Notes under the pieces: model-generated
Seen by the model: the letters and a program-made list of their open reading frames with translations, nothing else
Databases searched by the model: none
Told to the model about the DNA's origin: nothing
Assembly: GCF_001625595.1 (NCBI RefSeq)
Contig: NZ_AUXT01000183.1
Location: 1 to 64,000 of the forward strand
Direction: 5' to 3'
Origin: Pseudoalteromonas luteoviolacea NCIMB 1942
GTDB lineage: Bacteria; Pseudomonadota; Gammaproteobacteria; Enterobacterales; Alteromonadaceae
Length of the DNA: 64,000 bases
In this document: positions 1-7,499 of the stretch, piece by piece
Numbering within the stretch: position 1 is the first letter of the stretch
Layout: every line of letters begins with the position of its first letter
Position numbers and translations under genes: made by a program

Positions 1-51
1 GTGGTTTAGGCGACGCTTACATTCTACAGGCTCGTTATATTTACAGGAAGT

Positions 52-177
52 ATGAGTGAATCTATGAAAAAGTATTTTTCCTTAGCGATCAGTTTCTTGC
101 TTTTATTGGGCGTAACTACAACTTCATTATTTTTTAATACATTTTCAGGCCCAATATCTAAAAATCACCAACTGTAG
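52..177 (+). CDS. Small single-span membrane protein (hypothetical)
   Basis: This is a 41-codon open frame with an AGGAAG ribosome site just before its ATG. It encodes a short charged start, then a hydrophobic stretch at about residues 8-30, which fits one membrane span or a signal anchor. It stops four bases before the Crp-like regulator begins, so the two may be co-transcribed. I do not recognise a family. The call rests on the ribosome site and hydrophobic pattern, and a chance open frame is possible. Confidence 0.35.
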   Translation: MSESMKKYFSLAISFLLLLGVTTTSLFFNTFSGPISKNHQL

Positions 178-181
178 TTCT

Positions 182-775
182 ATGAAATATTTTAGAAAAA
201 TGATTGAGCACTCTATTCCTGTCGATGACGATGAGTGGGCTAGTGCTTGCAAAATATTTGACATAAAACATATCAAAAAAGGAACAATGGTACATCACGC
301 AGGTGAAGTGTTTAGTGAAATATGGTTTGTTAAAAGTGGTTTAGCCCGTTCATATTTTAGTGATATGAATGGCACAGAACATACTTGGCAGCTCTATTTT
401 CGCGGAAAAAGTAAACATGGTTTAAACCACTTTATGGACGATAGTGTAAGCTTTTACGAAAAATCAGGGTCAATGCTTCACTTTGAAATTCTTGAAGATT
501 CCGTTTTTTATGTAACGTCTCTGGAAGCGCTTGATAAGTTTATATCACAAGATAAAAAATGGGCGTTTTTAGCGAGTAAATGGATACATAACACCTATTA
601 CTCTGCAACATACAAACGTGTCCTTTCTCTCATGTCAGAGACTGCTGCCCAAAGATATGAACGTTTACTTGATGAGTATCCTTTTATATTTAAACAAGTT
701 AAGTCATATCATATCGCATCTTATCTTGGTGTCGCTCCCCAAACATTGAGTAAGTTAAAAAATGAATCTAGGTGA
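182..775 (+). CDS. Crp/Fnr-family transcriptional regulator
   Basis: A 197-aa protein with the Crp/Fnr layout. An N-terminal cyclic-nucleotide-binding-like beta-barrel (about residues 25-115; KKGTMVHHAGE and VKSGLARSYF are typical) is followed by a dimer helix and a short C-terminal helix-turn-helix (HIASYLGVAPQTLSKLK). It lacks the Fnr N-terminal cysteine cluster and a clear Crp cAMP-binding signature, so the ligand is unknown. The C-terminus stops soon after the recognition helix, as in many short members of this family. Homologues often sit beside an isocitrate lyase/PEP mutase-like gene (from memory), and a relic of such a gene follows here. Confidence 0.8.
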   Translation: MKYFRKMIEHSIPVDDDEWASACKIFDIKHIKKGTMVHHAGEVFSEIWFVKSGLARSYFSDMNGTEHTWQLYFRGKSKHGLNHFMDDSVSFYEKSGSMLHFEILEDSVFYVTSLEALDKFISQDKKWAFLASKWIHNTYYSATYKRVLSLMSETAAQRYERLLDEYPFIFKQVKSYHIASYLGVAPQTLSKLKNESR

Positions 776-828
776 ATGAATTTAAGTATTCCGTTATCTA
801 CCATGTGACTTTTCAACGGAGACTAACA

Positions 829-951
829 ATGAATACCTTGCAAAAATTTAAACACCTACAAGTACAAAACGCCCCGCTGTATTTTGATATCGCGTGGAAT
901 TTAAGTAACGTTGCTGAGCTTAGTGTTAGGCATACATGGGGAAAATCATGA
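829..951 (+). pseudogene. Truncated start of an isocitrate lyase/PEP mutase-like gene
   Basis: A 40-codon frame follows the Crp-like gene with a CGGAG ribosome site. Its first 30 or so residues (MNTLQKFKHLQ...APLYFDIAWNLSNVAEL) resemble the conserved N-terminus of the isocitrate lyase/phosphoenolpyruvate mutase family, which begins with an F-x-x-L...PL...-W(D/N) pattern. The frame then ends within the HabA-like gene's start (the stop TGA overlaps that gene's ATG). The remaining roughly 220 residues of the family are absent. I read it as a relic left by deletion. The match is short and from memory, so this is tentative. Confidence 0.45.
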
Positions 952-1379
952 TAGAACTTACACAGATAGGTGAAAAACTCATCGTTATTGGCATTGTCTT
1001 TTTCCTTGTGGGTTTAATACAAGGTGCTTTGATCCCAATTGTAAAAAACTCTCGAATGGCGCTTTCTGGTCACTTGACTGCTGTTCAGTGCGCAATGGCC
1101 CTATCGATCTTTGGTGTTATTTGGTCGCTGGTTGAGCTGCCCTTATCTTTAGAAATTTTTGTGGCTTATGGCTGTGCATTGGGATTCATACTTATATGGC
1201 TGGGAATAACAATTGCGTCTGTCACAGGTGCAAGCAAAGCACTTCCAATCGCTGGCGCTGGGTTTTCAGCTATCGTCACTACCGAATTTACGGTTAAAGT
1301 TATGGTACGTATTGGGTCACTACTTTCACTAATCACCTGTGCTGTGTTGGCTTTTGGGTTACTGCCAATACTCTGGTAG
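948..1379 (+). CDS. HabA/hydroxylaminobenzene mutase-like membrane protein
   Basis: This 143-aa protein has four hydrophobic helices (about residues 8-28, 42-62, 68-95, 115-140). It contains the NSRMALSGHL segment that resembles the NPRMALSSHLEG signature of hydroxylaminobenzene mutase-like membrane proteins. Those enzymes rearrange hydroxylaminobenzene to 2-aminophenol. The substrate here is unknown, and many family members are uncharacterised. I chose the ATG at 948 over the one at 936 because GGGGA lies five bases before it. The start overlaps the stop of the preceding relic by ATGA, suggesting past or present translational coupling. Confidence 0.6.
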   Translation: MIELTQIGEKLIVIGIVFFLVGLIQGALIPIVKNSRMALSGHLTAVQCAMALSIFGVIWSLVELPLSLEIFVAYGCALGFILIWLGITIASVTGASKALPIAGAGFSAIVTTEFTVKVMVRIGSLLSLITCAVLAFGLLPILW

Positions 1380-1577
1380 TCGTAACAGATGCATAACAAA
1401 GCCATCCATTAAGCCTTCTTCGGTCTCGCTTTTTGGGTTAGGCTCAAGCGCCTGTTTAGCCCAGAAAGCGCGCTGGTCGCCGTCGGTAAATAGCCACGTT
1501 AATAAACGTCTGCAATTTACACCTAGAGCTAAGGATAGTTTACTGGTAAACGACCAAGTCTGGCGTATATGCGAACG
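1359..1577 (-). pseudogene. Unidentified gene relic
   Basis: The minus strand holds a 72-codon open frame without a start codon. Its residues look like real protein (for example LLTWLFTDGDQRAFWAKQAL and EEGLMDGFVMHLL), with balanced charge and no low complexity. It is blocked upstream by a stop and it overlaps the end of the HabA-like gene. I cannot name the family. The likeliest reading is the C-terminal remnant of a lost gene. The rest of the gap to 1783 shows no gene. Confidence 0.3.
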
Positions 1578-1783
1578 TCAGATTTAATTGTCCTCCAATA
1601 ACCTAAACCTGACAGTTTAACTTAAACGCTGCGACGACTATTAATTATTTACCCCATAATTGCTCCCGTAACCCACTATGCTTTTGATTTTTCAACGAGT
1701 CACTTTATCAATTATCCCTTGTTTAGCGACAAATATTGGATTAACTTAGATTTTTACCAGTATCTAGCACAAGGAAGATATTT

Positions 1784-3007
1784 ATGAAGTATGGTTCCAT
1801 TTTGACCTTCTTATCTTGTCTCACATTCATAGGCTCTAGCCAAAGTTACGCCAAGCAGCAAAAACTGTTACCTAATGATGGGAAAGCCGAAGACCAATTT
1901 AGTTTCAGTGTTGCGATAGATAACACAACCGCATTGGTGGGAGCTCATAAAGCGGATATCAAAAACATCCAAGATGCAGGCGCTGCCTATGTTTATTCTC
2001 TAGGTTCGGATGGTTGGCAACAACAGGCAAAGCTCATCGCATCTCCCGCATTTTCTGGTGACACGCTGGGCGGCAATGTGGCATTAAAAAATAATATAGC
2101 CATGTTAGGTGTCATCAAACGAGATGACAAAGGTGACAACGCAGGCGCTGTGTTTGCTTTTGAGAAAAACGCAAATACATGGTCACAAGAGCAAATTTTA
2201 ACCGCTACAGATGCAAAAGCTGGCGATGCTTTTGGGCAAAGCATTGCGCTGACAGAGCGCTTTTTGGTCATAGGAGCGCCACACAGCGATGCACCATATG
2301 AAGATTCGGGCTCTGCCTATGTCTTTGTGCGAGAAAATAATACTTGGCAGTTTCAAACCAAATTAACCGCAAACGACGGTGCTAAGGACGACTTATTCGG
2401 CATAAGTGCCGCTATTGAAGGAAATACGATACTTATTGGTGCTGATTTGCATGATGAAAAAGCAAAAGAAGCTGGTGCTGTTTATGCGTTTGAGTTTGAC
2501 GGTAAGCAATGGCGACAACAAGCAAAGCTCATGTCTAATGATGGTGCAGACACCGATATCTTTGGTGTGCGTGTGGCGCTGTCTGGTGATACCGCTTTGA
2601 TCTCAGCAAGACGTGATGACATCGAAGGCGTGGGCACCGATGCCGGCTCAGCTTATATATTTGAGCGAAAAAACGGGAAATGGGCGCAAGTGCAAAAGTT
2701 AGTGGCACCTGATGGCCAAGCTGATGACAGGTTTGCTCGTGGTGTTGCACTTAATAAAGACACCGCTTTGATCAGTGCGATGCACCACGATGCCAAAGGC
2801 AATAATGCTGGTGCATTGTATGTGTTTAAAAAACATCTTGGGCAATGGCGTTTTACCTCAAAATTAATGGCTAATGATGCAGCACCTGAAGACAGGTTTG
2901 GTTGGAACATCGCTATAACCGATAAAAGAGCAATCGTTGCGTCGCCCCATCGCGATGACAATGGCAACTCATCTGGCGCGGCTTACGTCCTAGATTTATT
3001 GAATTAA
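1784..3007 (+). CDS. Secreted FG-GAP repeat (beta-propeller) protein
   Basis: A 407-aa protein with a signal peptide (about residues 1-23, ending near SQSYA). The rest is seven tandem repeats of about 53 residues. Each follows the pattern KL.A.DG...D.FG..VAL....A.(I/V)GA..D......(A/S)G(A/S)(A/V)Y(V/A)F, the FG-GAP/integrin-alpha-like unit. Seven blades predict one closed beta-propeller with nothing attached. The Asp-rich loops could bind calcium. The ribosome site AGGAAG precedes the ATG. It stands alone: a strong hairpin terminator follows and no operon partner is visible. The role is unknown; surface adhesion or polymer binding are guesses. Confidence 0.8.
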   Translation: MKYGSILTFLSCLTFIGSSQSYAKQQKLLPNDGKAEDQFSFSVAIDNTTALVGAHKADIKNIQDAGAAYVYSLGSDGWQQQAKLIASPAFSGDTLGGNVALKNNIAMLGVIKRDDKGDNAGAVFAFEKNANTWSQEQILTATDAKAGDAFGQSIALTERFLVIGAPHSDAPYEDSGSAYVFVRENNTWQFQTKLTANDGAKDDLFGISAAIEGNTILIGADLHDEKAKEAGAVYAFEFDGKQWRQQAKLMSNDGADTDIFGVRVALSGDTALISARRDDIEGVGTDAGSAYIFERKNGKWAQVQKLVAPDGQADDRFARGVALNKDTALISAMHHDAKGNNAGALYVFKKHLGQWRFTSKLMANDAAPEDRFGWNIAITDKRAIVASPHRDDNGNSSGAAYVLDLLN

Positions 3008-3054
3008 GCACAACCTTTTAAACTTTTTAGTACAGATATAAATTAGTTCACAAA

Positions 3055-3079
3055 AAAAGAGCGCTCTATGCGCTCTTTT
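3055..3079. terminator. Bidirectional intrinsic terminator
   Basis: A perfect 10-bp inverted repeat (AAAAGAGCGC / GCGCTCTTTT, 5-base loop) lies between the convergent FG-GAP and ferritin genes. It is flanked by an A-run on one side and a T-run on the other, so it can serve both strands. Confidence 0.8.
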
Positions 3080-3104
3080 ACCTTGCTTAACACGCTAACT
3101 TCCG

Positions 3105-3596
3105 TTAGCTGCCAGATCCTGAGCCACCATTCATTTGGCTCTGAATATAATTCTGGATGCCGATCAAATCTATTAAGCCCAAGTGTTGCTCTAGCCAGTA
3201 GATGTGGTCCATCTCTGTGTCATCAAGCAACGTTTCTAGCATTTCTCTTGTAACGTAATCTTGCTCTTTTTCACAAACCGCAATCACTTTTTTCAAATGA
3301 TCTTTTACCACTACTTCAGCGGCTAGGTCATTTTCGAGCATCTCTTTAACGTTACTGCCCACATTGATAGGCGCGCGCGACGCCGTATCTGGCGTCCCTT
3401 CTAAAAAGAGAATACGCTCAGAGATGCGCTTTGCGTGATCCAGCTCTTCCTCATATTCATGCGAAAGCTTGTCATGTAGTCGGTCCATACCCCAGTCTTC
3501 ATACATTTTAGAGTGTGCGAGATATTGGTCCATTGAACTGAGTTCAAGCGTCAGTTGCTTGTTAAGTAGATCGATAACCTTTTGTACACCTTGCAT
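3105..3596 (-). CDS. Bacterioferritin-family ferritin subunit with ferroxidase centre, no haem methionine
   Basis: This 163-aa four-helix ferritin stores iron as a mineral in a 24-subunit cage. Ferroxidase ligands are visible at Glu18, Glu51, His54, Glu94 and the late Glu128/His131 pair (shifted by one residue relative to E. coli Bfr). Position 52, the haem-binding Met of Bfr, is Leu, so this subunit should not bind haem. It resembles Pseudomonas aeruginosa FtnA (from memory), including a DTE.DH..W motif. A Gly/Ser tail (GGSGSGS) closes the protein. It is the second gene of a pair, three bases after the first, with GGAGG overlapping the end of the upstream gene. Confidence 0.9.
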   Translation of the reverse strand: MQGVQKVIDLLNKQLTLELSSMDQYLAHSKMYEDWGMDRLHDKLSHEYEEELDHAKRISERILFLEGTPDTASRAPINVGSNVKEMLENDLAAEVVVKDHLKKVIAVCEKEQDYVTREMLETLLDDTEMDHIYWLEQHLGLIDLIGIQNYIQSQMNGGSGSGS

Positions 3597-3599
3597 AAT

Positions 3600-4070
3600 T
3601 TAGTCCTCCATCTGCGATTGAAGATAGTTTTCAATGCCAGTGTTTTTAATCAAGAAGTCTTGTGTTTCTAACCAATCCACATACTCTTCTTCGTACTCTA
3701 AGATGTCTTCAAGCAGCTCTCTACTGACATAGTCTTGTTCTTTTTCACACAAGTCTATCGCTTCTCGAAGTGCTGGTAACTGCTCATGTTCGAACGCAAG
3801 ATCACAACTCAGCATTTCTTCGGTGTGTTCACCAATACGCAGTTTTTCAAGATGTTGTAAATTAGGTAGGCCTTCAAGAAATAGAATGCGCTCGATTAAG
3901 TCATCGGCTTGCTTCATATCCTTAATCGACTTCTTATAGGCCTTTTCGTTTAGCTCTTCTAACCCCCAGTTTTTATACATGCGAGCATGTAAAAAGTACT
4001 GATTGATCGAAGTGAGTTCGAGTGTCAAAATTTTATTTAAAGTGACAATTACTTGCTTACTACCCTTCAT
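3600..4070 (-). CDS. Bacterioferritin haem-type subunit with degenerate ferroxidase centre
   Basis: A 156-aa bacterioferritin. I start it at 4070 because the conserved family N-terminus (MKG...VI..LN) begins there and AGGGGG precedes it; an earlier ATG adds six unrelated residues. Met52, the haem ligand, is kept. Of the ferroxidase ligands, Glu18 is present, but Glu51 is Asp, His54 is Gln and the late His130 is Tyr. It should therefore be poor at oxidising iron and instead bring haem for electron release. Together with the downstream ferroxidase-competent subunit it probably forms a mixed 24-mer. The operon starts here; the promoter must lie in the AT-rich gap 4071-4283. Confidence 0.9.
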   Translation of the reverse strand: MKGSKQVIVTLNKILTLELTSINQYFLHARMYKNWGLEELNEKAYKKSIKDMKQADDLIERILFLEGLPNLQHLEKLRIGEHTEEMLSCDLAFEHEQLPALREAIDLCEKEQDYVSRELLEDILEYEEEYVDWLETQDFLIKNTGIENYLQSQMED

Positions 4071-4283
4071 AGGGCCCCCTAGTGGCAAATTCAGTTAGAC
4101 GCCATATAACAGTAGTTCAAACACAGGGCTTCGCAAGAATAAATAAAAATAACAAACTAGTTTATATATTCTTTTAAAATAAATAACTTATAAAAGAATT
4201 AAGAACAATTTTCATTGCCAATAACAGTTAAATTTCGGTCTCTATTACCACTTTAAATTGACACTTTCGATTACCCATCTTGA

Positions 4284-5858
4284 CTACTTAACTTTCTTGA
4301 TAGTTTCGATCCCTAAGCGTTTTGCTAAACGCACTAAATTCGCGCGGTCAATGTCAAGTGTGCGGGCGGTTGCAGACCAATTTAGGTGCTCATTATTGAG
4401 TTTTTGTAAAATAAGCTGCTTTTGAAATTGCTCGGTCGCGACTTTTAAAGAACTAAACGCTGAACTTTCTAGCAACGTTGTTTCATTTCTCTGCTCGGCT
4501 GCCGCAGCCTCAACGTACGTTAGCTCACAGTGCAGGGGCGTTATTTTGATAATGTCTTTTTGCCAATCCGCGTGCTTTGCTTTTAATGCTGCGCGGCTAA
4601 GTACATGCTCTAACTCCCTAACATTACCTGGCCAATCATGGGTTTTTAGTTGCTCGAGTAAAGACTGATCTATTACAAGCTGTGATACCCCCAATTTTTT
4701 GCGCAGCTGCTCAACAAAGTACCCAGCCAATGGTACAATATCAGTTACCCGCTCTCTAAGCGGTGGCACTTGTAACGGAAACACGCGCAATCTATGGTAT
4801 AAGTCGGCTCTAAAACGCCCTTCTTCTACTTCCTTTTGAAGATCTCGATTAGTTGCTGCGACAATTCGTACATTAACGTGATGCGGCTTATCACTGCCGA
4901 CAGGTTGAATCTCTCCACTTTGCAGGGCCCTCAAAAGCTTGCTTTGTATATGCAGCGGCAGCTCACCAATTTCATCTAAAAACAAAGTACCCTGATCAGC
5001 CACCAAAAATTTACCTTCACGATTGCTATCAGCACCGGTAAATGCGCCTTTGCGATGACCGAAAAATTCACTCTCTGCGAGATTCTCAGGTAAAGACGCG
5101 CAGTTTACTTGTACAAATGGTGCATTGCAGCGACTAGAGCTGCTATGCACTTGCCTTGCTACGAGCTCCTTACCGGTGCCAGTTTCACCTTGGATCAACA
5201 CACTCAAATCTGAATTAGCAACCAAATTAATATCTGATTTTAATCGCTCCATGGGTGGTGACTCACCGATCATGTTTTGCGCTTGATGGCTGAGTTCATG
5301 CAACATCGCAAGTCCCGATTGTGCCCGTTTTGCCAATTTATGTGTATTTAATACAGCACTGTAATGTGCACTTACGGTCGACTGGATCATGGTTAATAAA
5401 GAGCGACTGTATGCATCAAAAGCATTTGGGGTCAGGCTATCGAAGGTAACCGCTCCGAGCAGTTGTCCCTGCTCATACAAAGAAAACCCCATACATGCAT
5501 GCACGGGGAGTTCTCCATCTTCGGCGAGTAACATACCGTCATACGGGTCACTTAGTGCACAATCTGAAGAAAAAATCACAGGCTGCTCTGGTGCTTTGGC
5601 AATATTGGCAAGTCTTGGATGTTCAGTGAGCTTAAAGTGCCTCCCCATTACTTCTGGTGCAAGTCCGGTAAAGGCCTGAGGTATTAAAACATCACCTTGT
5701 GCTTGCAATACCACAATGGCATCTGCACTGATGCACGCTTGCAACGCACTCACTACAAACTGACTGTAAGTGCCTAATTCTACATGATTAGATTTTGGCA
5801 ACGCCATTGCCAACTCATGATTCAAAGCGAGCAATTGTGACAAGCGTCTTTGCTCCAT
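4284..5858 (-). CDS. norR: Nitric oxide-sensing sigma-54 activator NorR
   Basis: A 524-aa enhancer-binding protein: an N-terminal GAF domain (about 20-170), an AAA+ domain (Walker A GETGTGKE at 224-231, GAFTGA loop at 271-276) and a C-terminal Fis-type helix-turn-helix. The five residues that hold the NO-sensing non-haem iron in E. coli NorR all have counterparts: Arg82, Asp104, Asp107, His120 and Asp140. Binding of NO to the iron relieves GAF inhibition of the ATPase and switches on sigma-54 transcription. The gene is divergent from the nnrS-hmp operon, and its own start codon touches the first of three NorR sites, so it may also repress itself. Confidence 0.93.
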   Translation of the reverse strand: MEQRRLSQLLALNHELAMALPKSNHVELGTYSQFVVSALQACISADAIVVLQAQGDVLIPQAFTGLAPEVMGRHFKLTEHPRLANIAKAPEQPVIFSSDCALSDPYDGMLLAEDGELPVHACMGFSLYEQGQLLGAVTFDSLTPNAFDAYSRSLLTMIQSTVSAHYSAVLNTHKLAKRAQSGLAMLHELSHQAQNMIGESPPMERLKSDINLVANSDLSVLIQGETGTGKELVARQVHSSSSRCNAPFVQVNCASLPENLAESEFFGHRKGAFTGADSNREGKFLVADQGTLFLDEIGELPLHIQSKLLRALQSGEIQPVGSDKPHHVNVRIVAATNRDLQKEVEEGRFRADLYHRLRVFPLQVPPLRERVTDIVPLAGYFVEQLRKKLGVSQLVIDQSLLEQLKTHDWPGNVRELEHVLSRAALKAKHADWQKDIIKITPLHCELTYVEAAAAEQRNETTLLESSAFSSLKVATEQFQKQLILQKLNNEHLNWSATARTLDIDRANLVRLAKRLGIETIKKVK

Positions 5859-5913
5859 GTCATTTTGACCTATATGTGTATTTTAAACTCATACAAGAAT
5901 ATGTCTTTTTGAC
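5859..5913. promoter_or_regulatory. Three NorR-type enhancer sites (GT-N7-AC)
   Basis: Three GT-N7-AC sites follow one another: 5859-5869 (GTCATTTTGAC), 5878-5888 (GTATTTTAAAC) and 5903-5913 (GTCTTTTTGAC). E. coli NorR is known to need three GT-N7-AC sites upstream of its sigma-54 target. The spacing (19 and 25 bp between starts) and the distance of about 55-110 bp to the sigma-54 promoter fit an enhancer array. Confidence 0.8.
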
Positions 5914-5966
5914 TCAAAAAATCAAGCAACAAAAACTAAGTGATTGTTTTGTAATAGGTAAAAAGT

Positions 5967-5982
5967 TGGCATGACTCATGCC
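5967..5982 (+). promoter_or_regulatory. Sigma-54 promoter (-24/-12) of the NO-defence operon
   Basis: The sequence TTGGCATGACTCATGCC has the sigma-54 signature: GG (5968-5969), exactly ten bases, then GC (5980-5981). It lies downstream of the NorR sites and directs transcription into the small membrane gene, nnrS and hmp. Transcription would start near 5993, which rules out the ATG at 5978 as a start codon. Confidence 0.8.
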
Positions 5983-6019
5983 ATTAATAAACTACCTTAT
6001 ATCGACAGTGAGTTTAATT

Positions 6020-6271
6020 ATGATGTCTGTCCACCGCTTAGATTATTCACCAATGCTGCGTAAGTTCCTCAGCATAGCCAATTATAGTCTCGTGATTAGC
6101 GTGATAGGGTTTGGTTTTGCCATTCTTGCAAGCTATCCGCTTGCAACAGCATTCTCACTGCCTGCACAAATTACGGCACATATCAGCAGCTTGCTCTTTG
6201 CCACATTACTCAAGATAAGTTATGTCGTGCGCTGCCTTTGCCAGTACAACTTAGGCTTGGAGGTGCGTTAA
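6020..6271 (+). CDS. Small membrane protein of the NO-responsive operon
   Basis: An 83-aa protein with two hydrophobic helices (about residues 19-40 and 50-72). The open frame extends to an ATG at 5978, but that codon lies inside the sigma-54 promoter, so I place the start at 6020 (6023 is also possible). It is the first gene of the NorR-controlled operon and ends right next to the nnrS ATG, with GGAGG near its end acting as the ribosome site for nnrS. I recall similar unnamed small membrane proteins beside nnrS/hmp in related bacteria, but I know no function. A helper role in NO or iron-nitrosyl stress is inference from position. Confidence 0.65.
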   Translation: MMSVHRLDYSPMLRKFLSIANYSLVISVIGFGFAILASYPLATAFSLPAQITAHISSLLFATLLKISYVVRCLCQYNLGLEVR

Positions 6272-7453
6272 ATGTCACTTATACAACTAGAACAATCATT
6301 GCCTGACGCTCACTTATTAAAGCCCTCAACCTGGCCTTGTCTTATGCAGGGGTTTAGGCCCATGTTTTTGCTCTCTGGTATTTGGGCAGTGTTCAGCATG
6401 CTAGTTTGGACATTAGTACTTAGCGGCACGCTACCATGGCACTTATCTGTTTCTCCAACACTTTGGCATGCACATGAGATGCTATTTGGCTTTGCCAGCG
6501 CAGTGGCCATTGGCTTTTTGTTTACGGCTTCACAAAACTGGACGGGGATCCCTACACTCAATGGTATTGGGTTACTTTTGCTCTCATGCGTTTGGTTAGC
6601 TGCCCGCGTTGTATTCCTATTTGCAGATGATTCATTAATTTTTCTAGCTGGCCTGCAAGCTGCATTTTGGTTACTTGCGATTTGTCATCTCACTCACACG
6701 TTGGTGCAAGCAAAAAGCCGTAAGAACTATCAATTTGTTATCATCTTGTGTGTGATGGCAAGCTTCAATTTAACGTTTATTTGGCTACTCGAAAATAACG
6801 ACCTAGCGCTGGCCCATGTTTTTTCTCATTTAGCAATTTTAGGCTTTACCCTGTTGATCAGCGTGATAGCCGGACACATTATGCCCTTTTTTATCACCAG
6901 AGGGCTTGGCCTTAATCAGCAGGTGAAAACACCTAGGTTAGATAAATTACTGTTTTGGTCAGCAATCGTTGGGATCAGTGGCTTTTTCTCCCACCATATT
7001 TTCTCTAGCCCACTGAACCCTGGTTTCGTTTTAGTCTTTACAGCCTTTTTGCATTTAATGCGCTGCGCATACTGGTTTAACACTGGCGTTTTTACACGTC
7101 CACTGCTTTGGTCTTTATATTTGGCTTACCTATTTATGGCTTTAGGCCTTTTAGGGTTTGGTGGCGGATACCTCGGTTTCCCTTGGTATAGCAAAGATGC
7201 GTTGCACCTTATTACGATTGGCGCTATGGGTCTGATGATATTGTCGATTATGGCAAGAATATCCCTTGGTCACACAGCAAGACCATTGCAACCTCACCCG
7301 CTCATGGGCATTGCATTTGCGCTGTGCACGCTTGCTGCAATCACACGCAGTATTTTACCGGTTTTTATCAACCCTCATCACAGTTGGCTGCAAGTGCCCT
7401 ACTTTGGATTGGCGCATTTGTCATCTTTGTCGCTGTGTATACCCCTATTTTAA
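6272..7453 (+). CDS. nnrS: NnrS family protein, frameshifted near its C-terminus
   Basis: The 393-aa product is a polytopic haem/copper membrane protein of the NnrS family, linked to protection against NO-derived stress. About twelve hydrophobic segments and the family pattern (FRP.FLLSG..A near the start, HAHEMLFGF, GH..PFF) are visible. In the given sequence the last 23 or so residues (from WLQVPYF) are out of register. The next frame, from GCT at 7387 to TAA at 7485, encodes a typical end: a hydrophobic helix (ALLWIGAFVIFVAVYTPIL) and a basic tail. One missing T at about 7384 (AGTTGG for AGTTTGG) would restore the gene to 7485. It is either an assembly error or a mild lesion in the last helix. 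Confidence 0.85.
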   Translation: MSLIQLEQSLPDAHLLKPSTWPCLMQGFRPMFLLSGIWAVFSMLVWTLVLSGTLPWHLSVSPTLWHAHEMLFGFASAVAIGFLFTASQNWTGIPTLNGIGLLLLSCVWLAARVVFLFADDSLIFLAGLQAAFWLLAICHLTHTLVQAKSRKNYQFVIILCVMASFNLTFIWLLENNDLALAHVFSHLAILGFTLLISVIAGHIMPFFITRGLGLNQQVKTPRLDKLLFWSAIVGISGFFSHHIFSSPLNPGFVLVFTAFLHLMRCAYWFNTGVFTRPLLWSLYLAYLFMALGLLGFGGGYLGFPWYSKDALHLITIGAMGLMILSIMARISLGHTARPLQPHPLMGIAFALCTLAAITRSILPVFINPHHSWLQVPYFGLAHLSSLSLCIPLF

Positions 7454-7499
7454 TGAAAAAACGCCTTGATGGGCGTCGTGGTTAATTTGGAGAATTTAT

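Noticed and set aside
5978-6019. ATG at 5978 as the start of the small membrane gene
   Set aside because: It lies inside the -12 part of the sigma-54 promoter, upstream of the expected transcription start.
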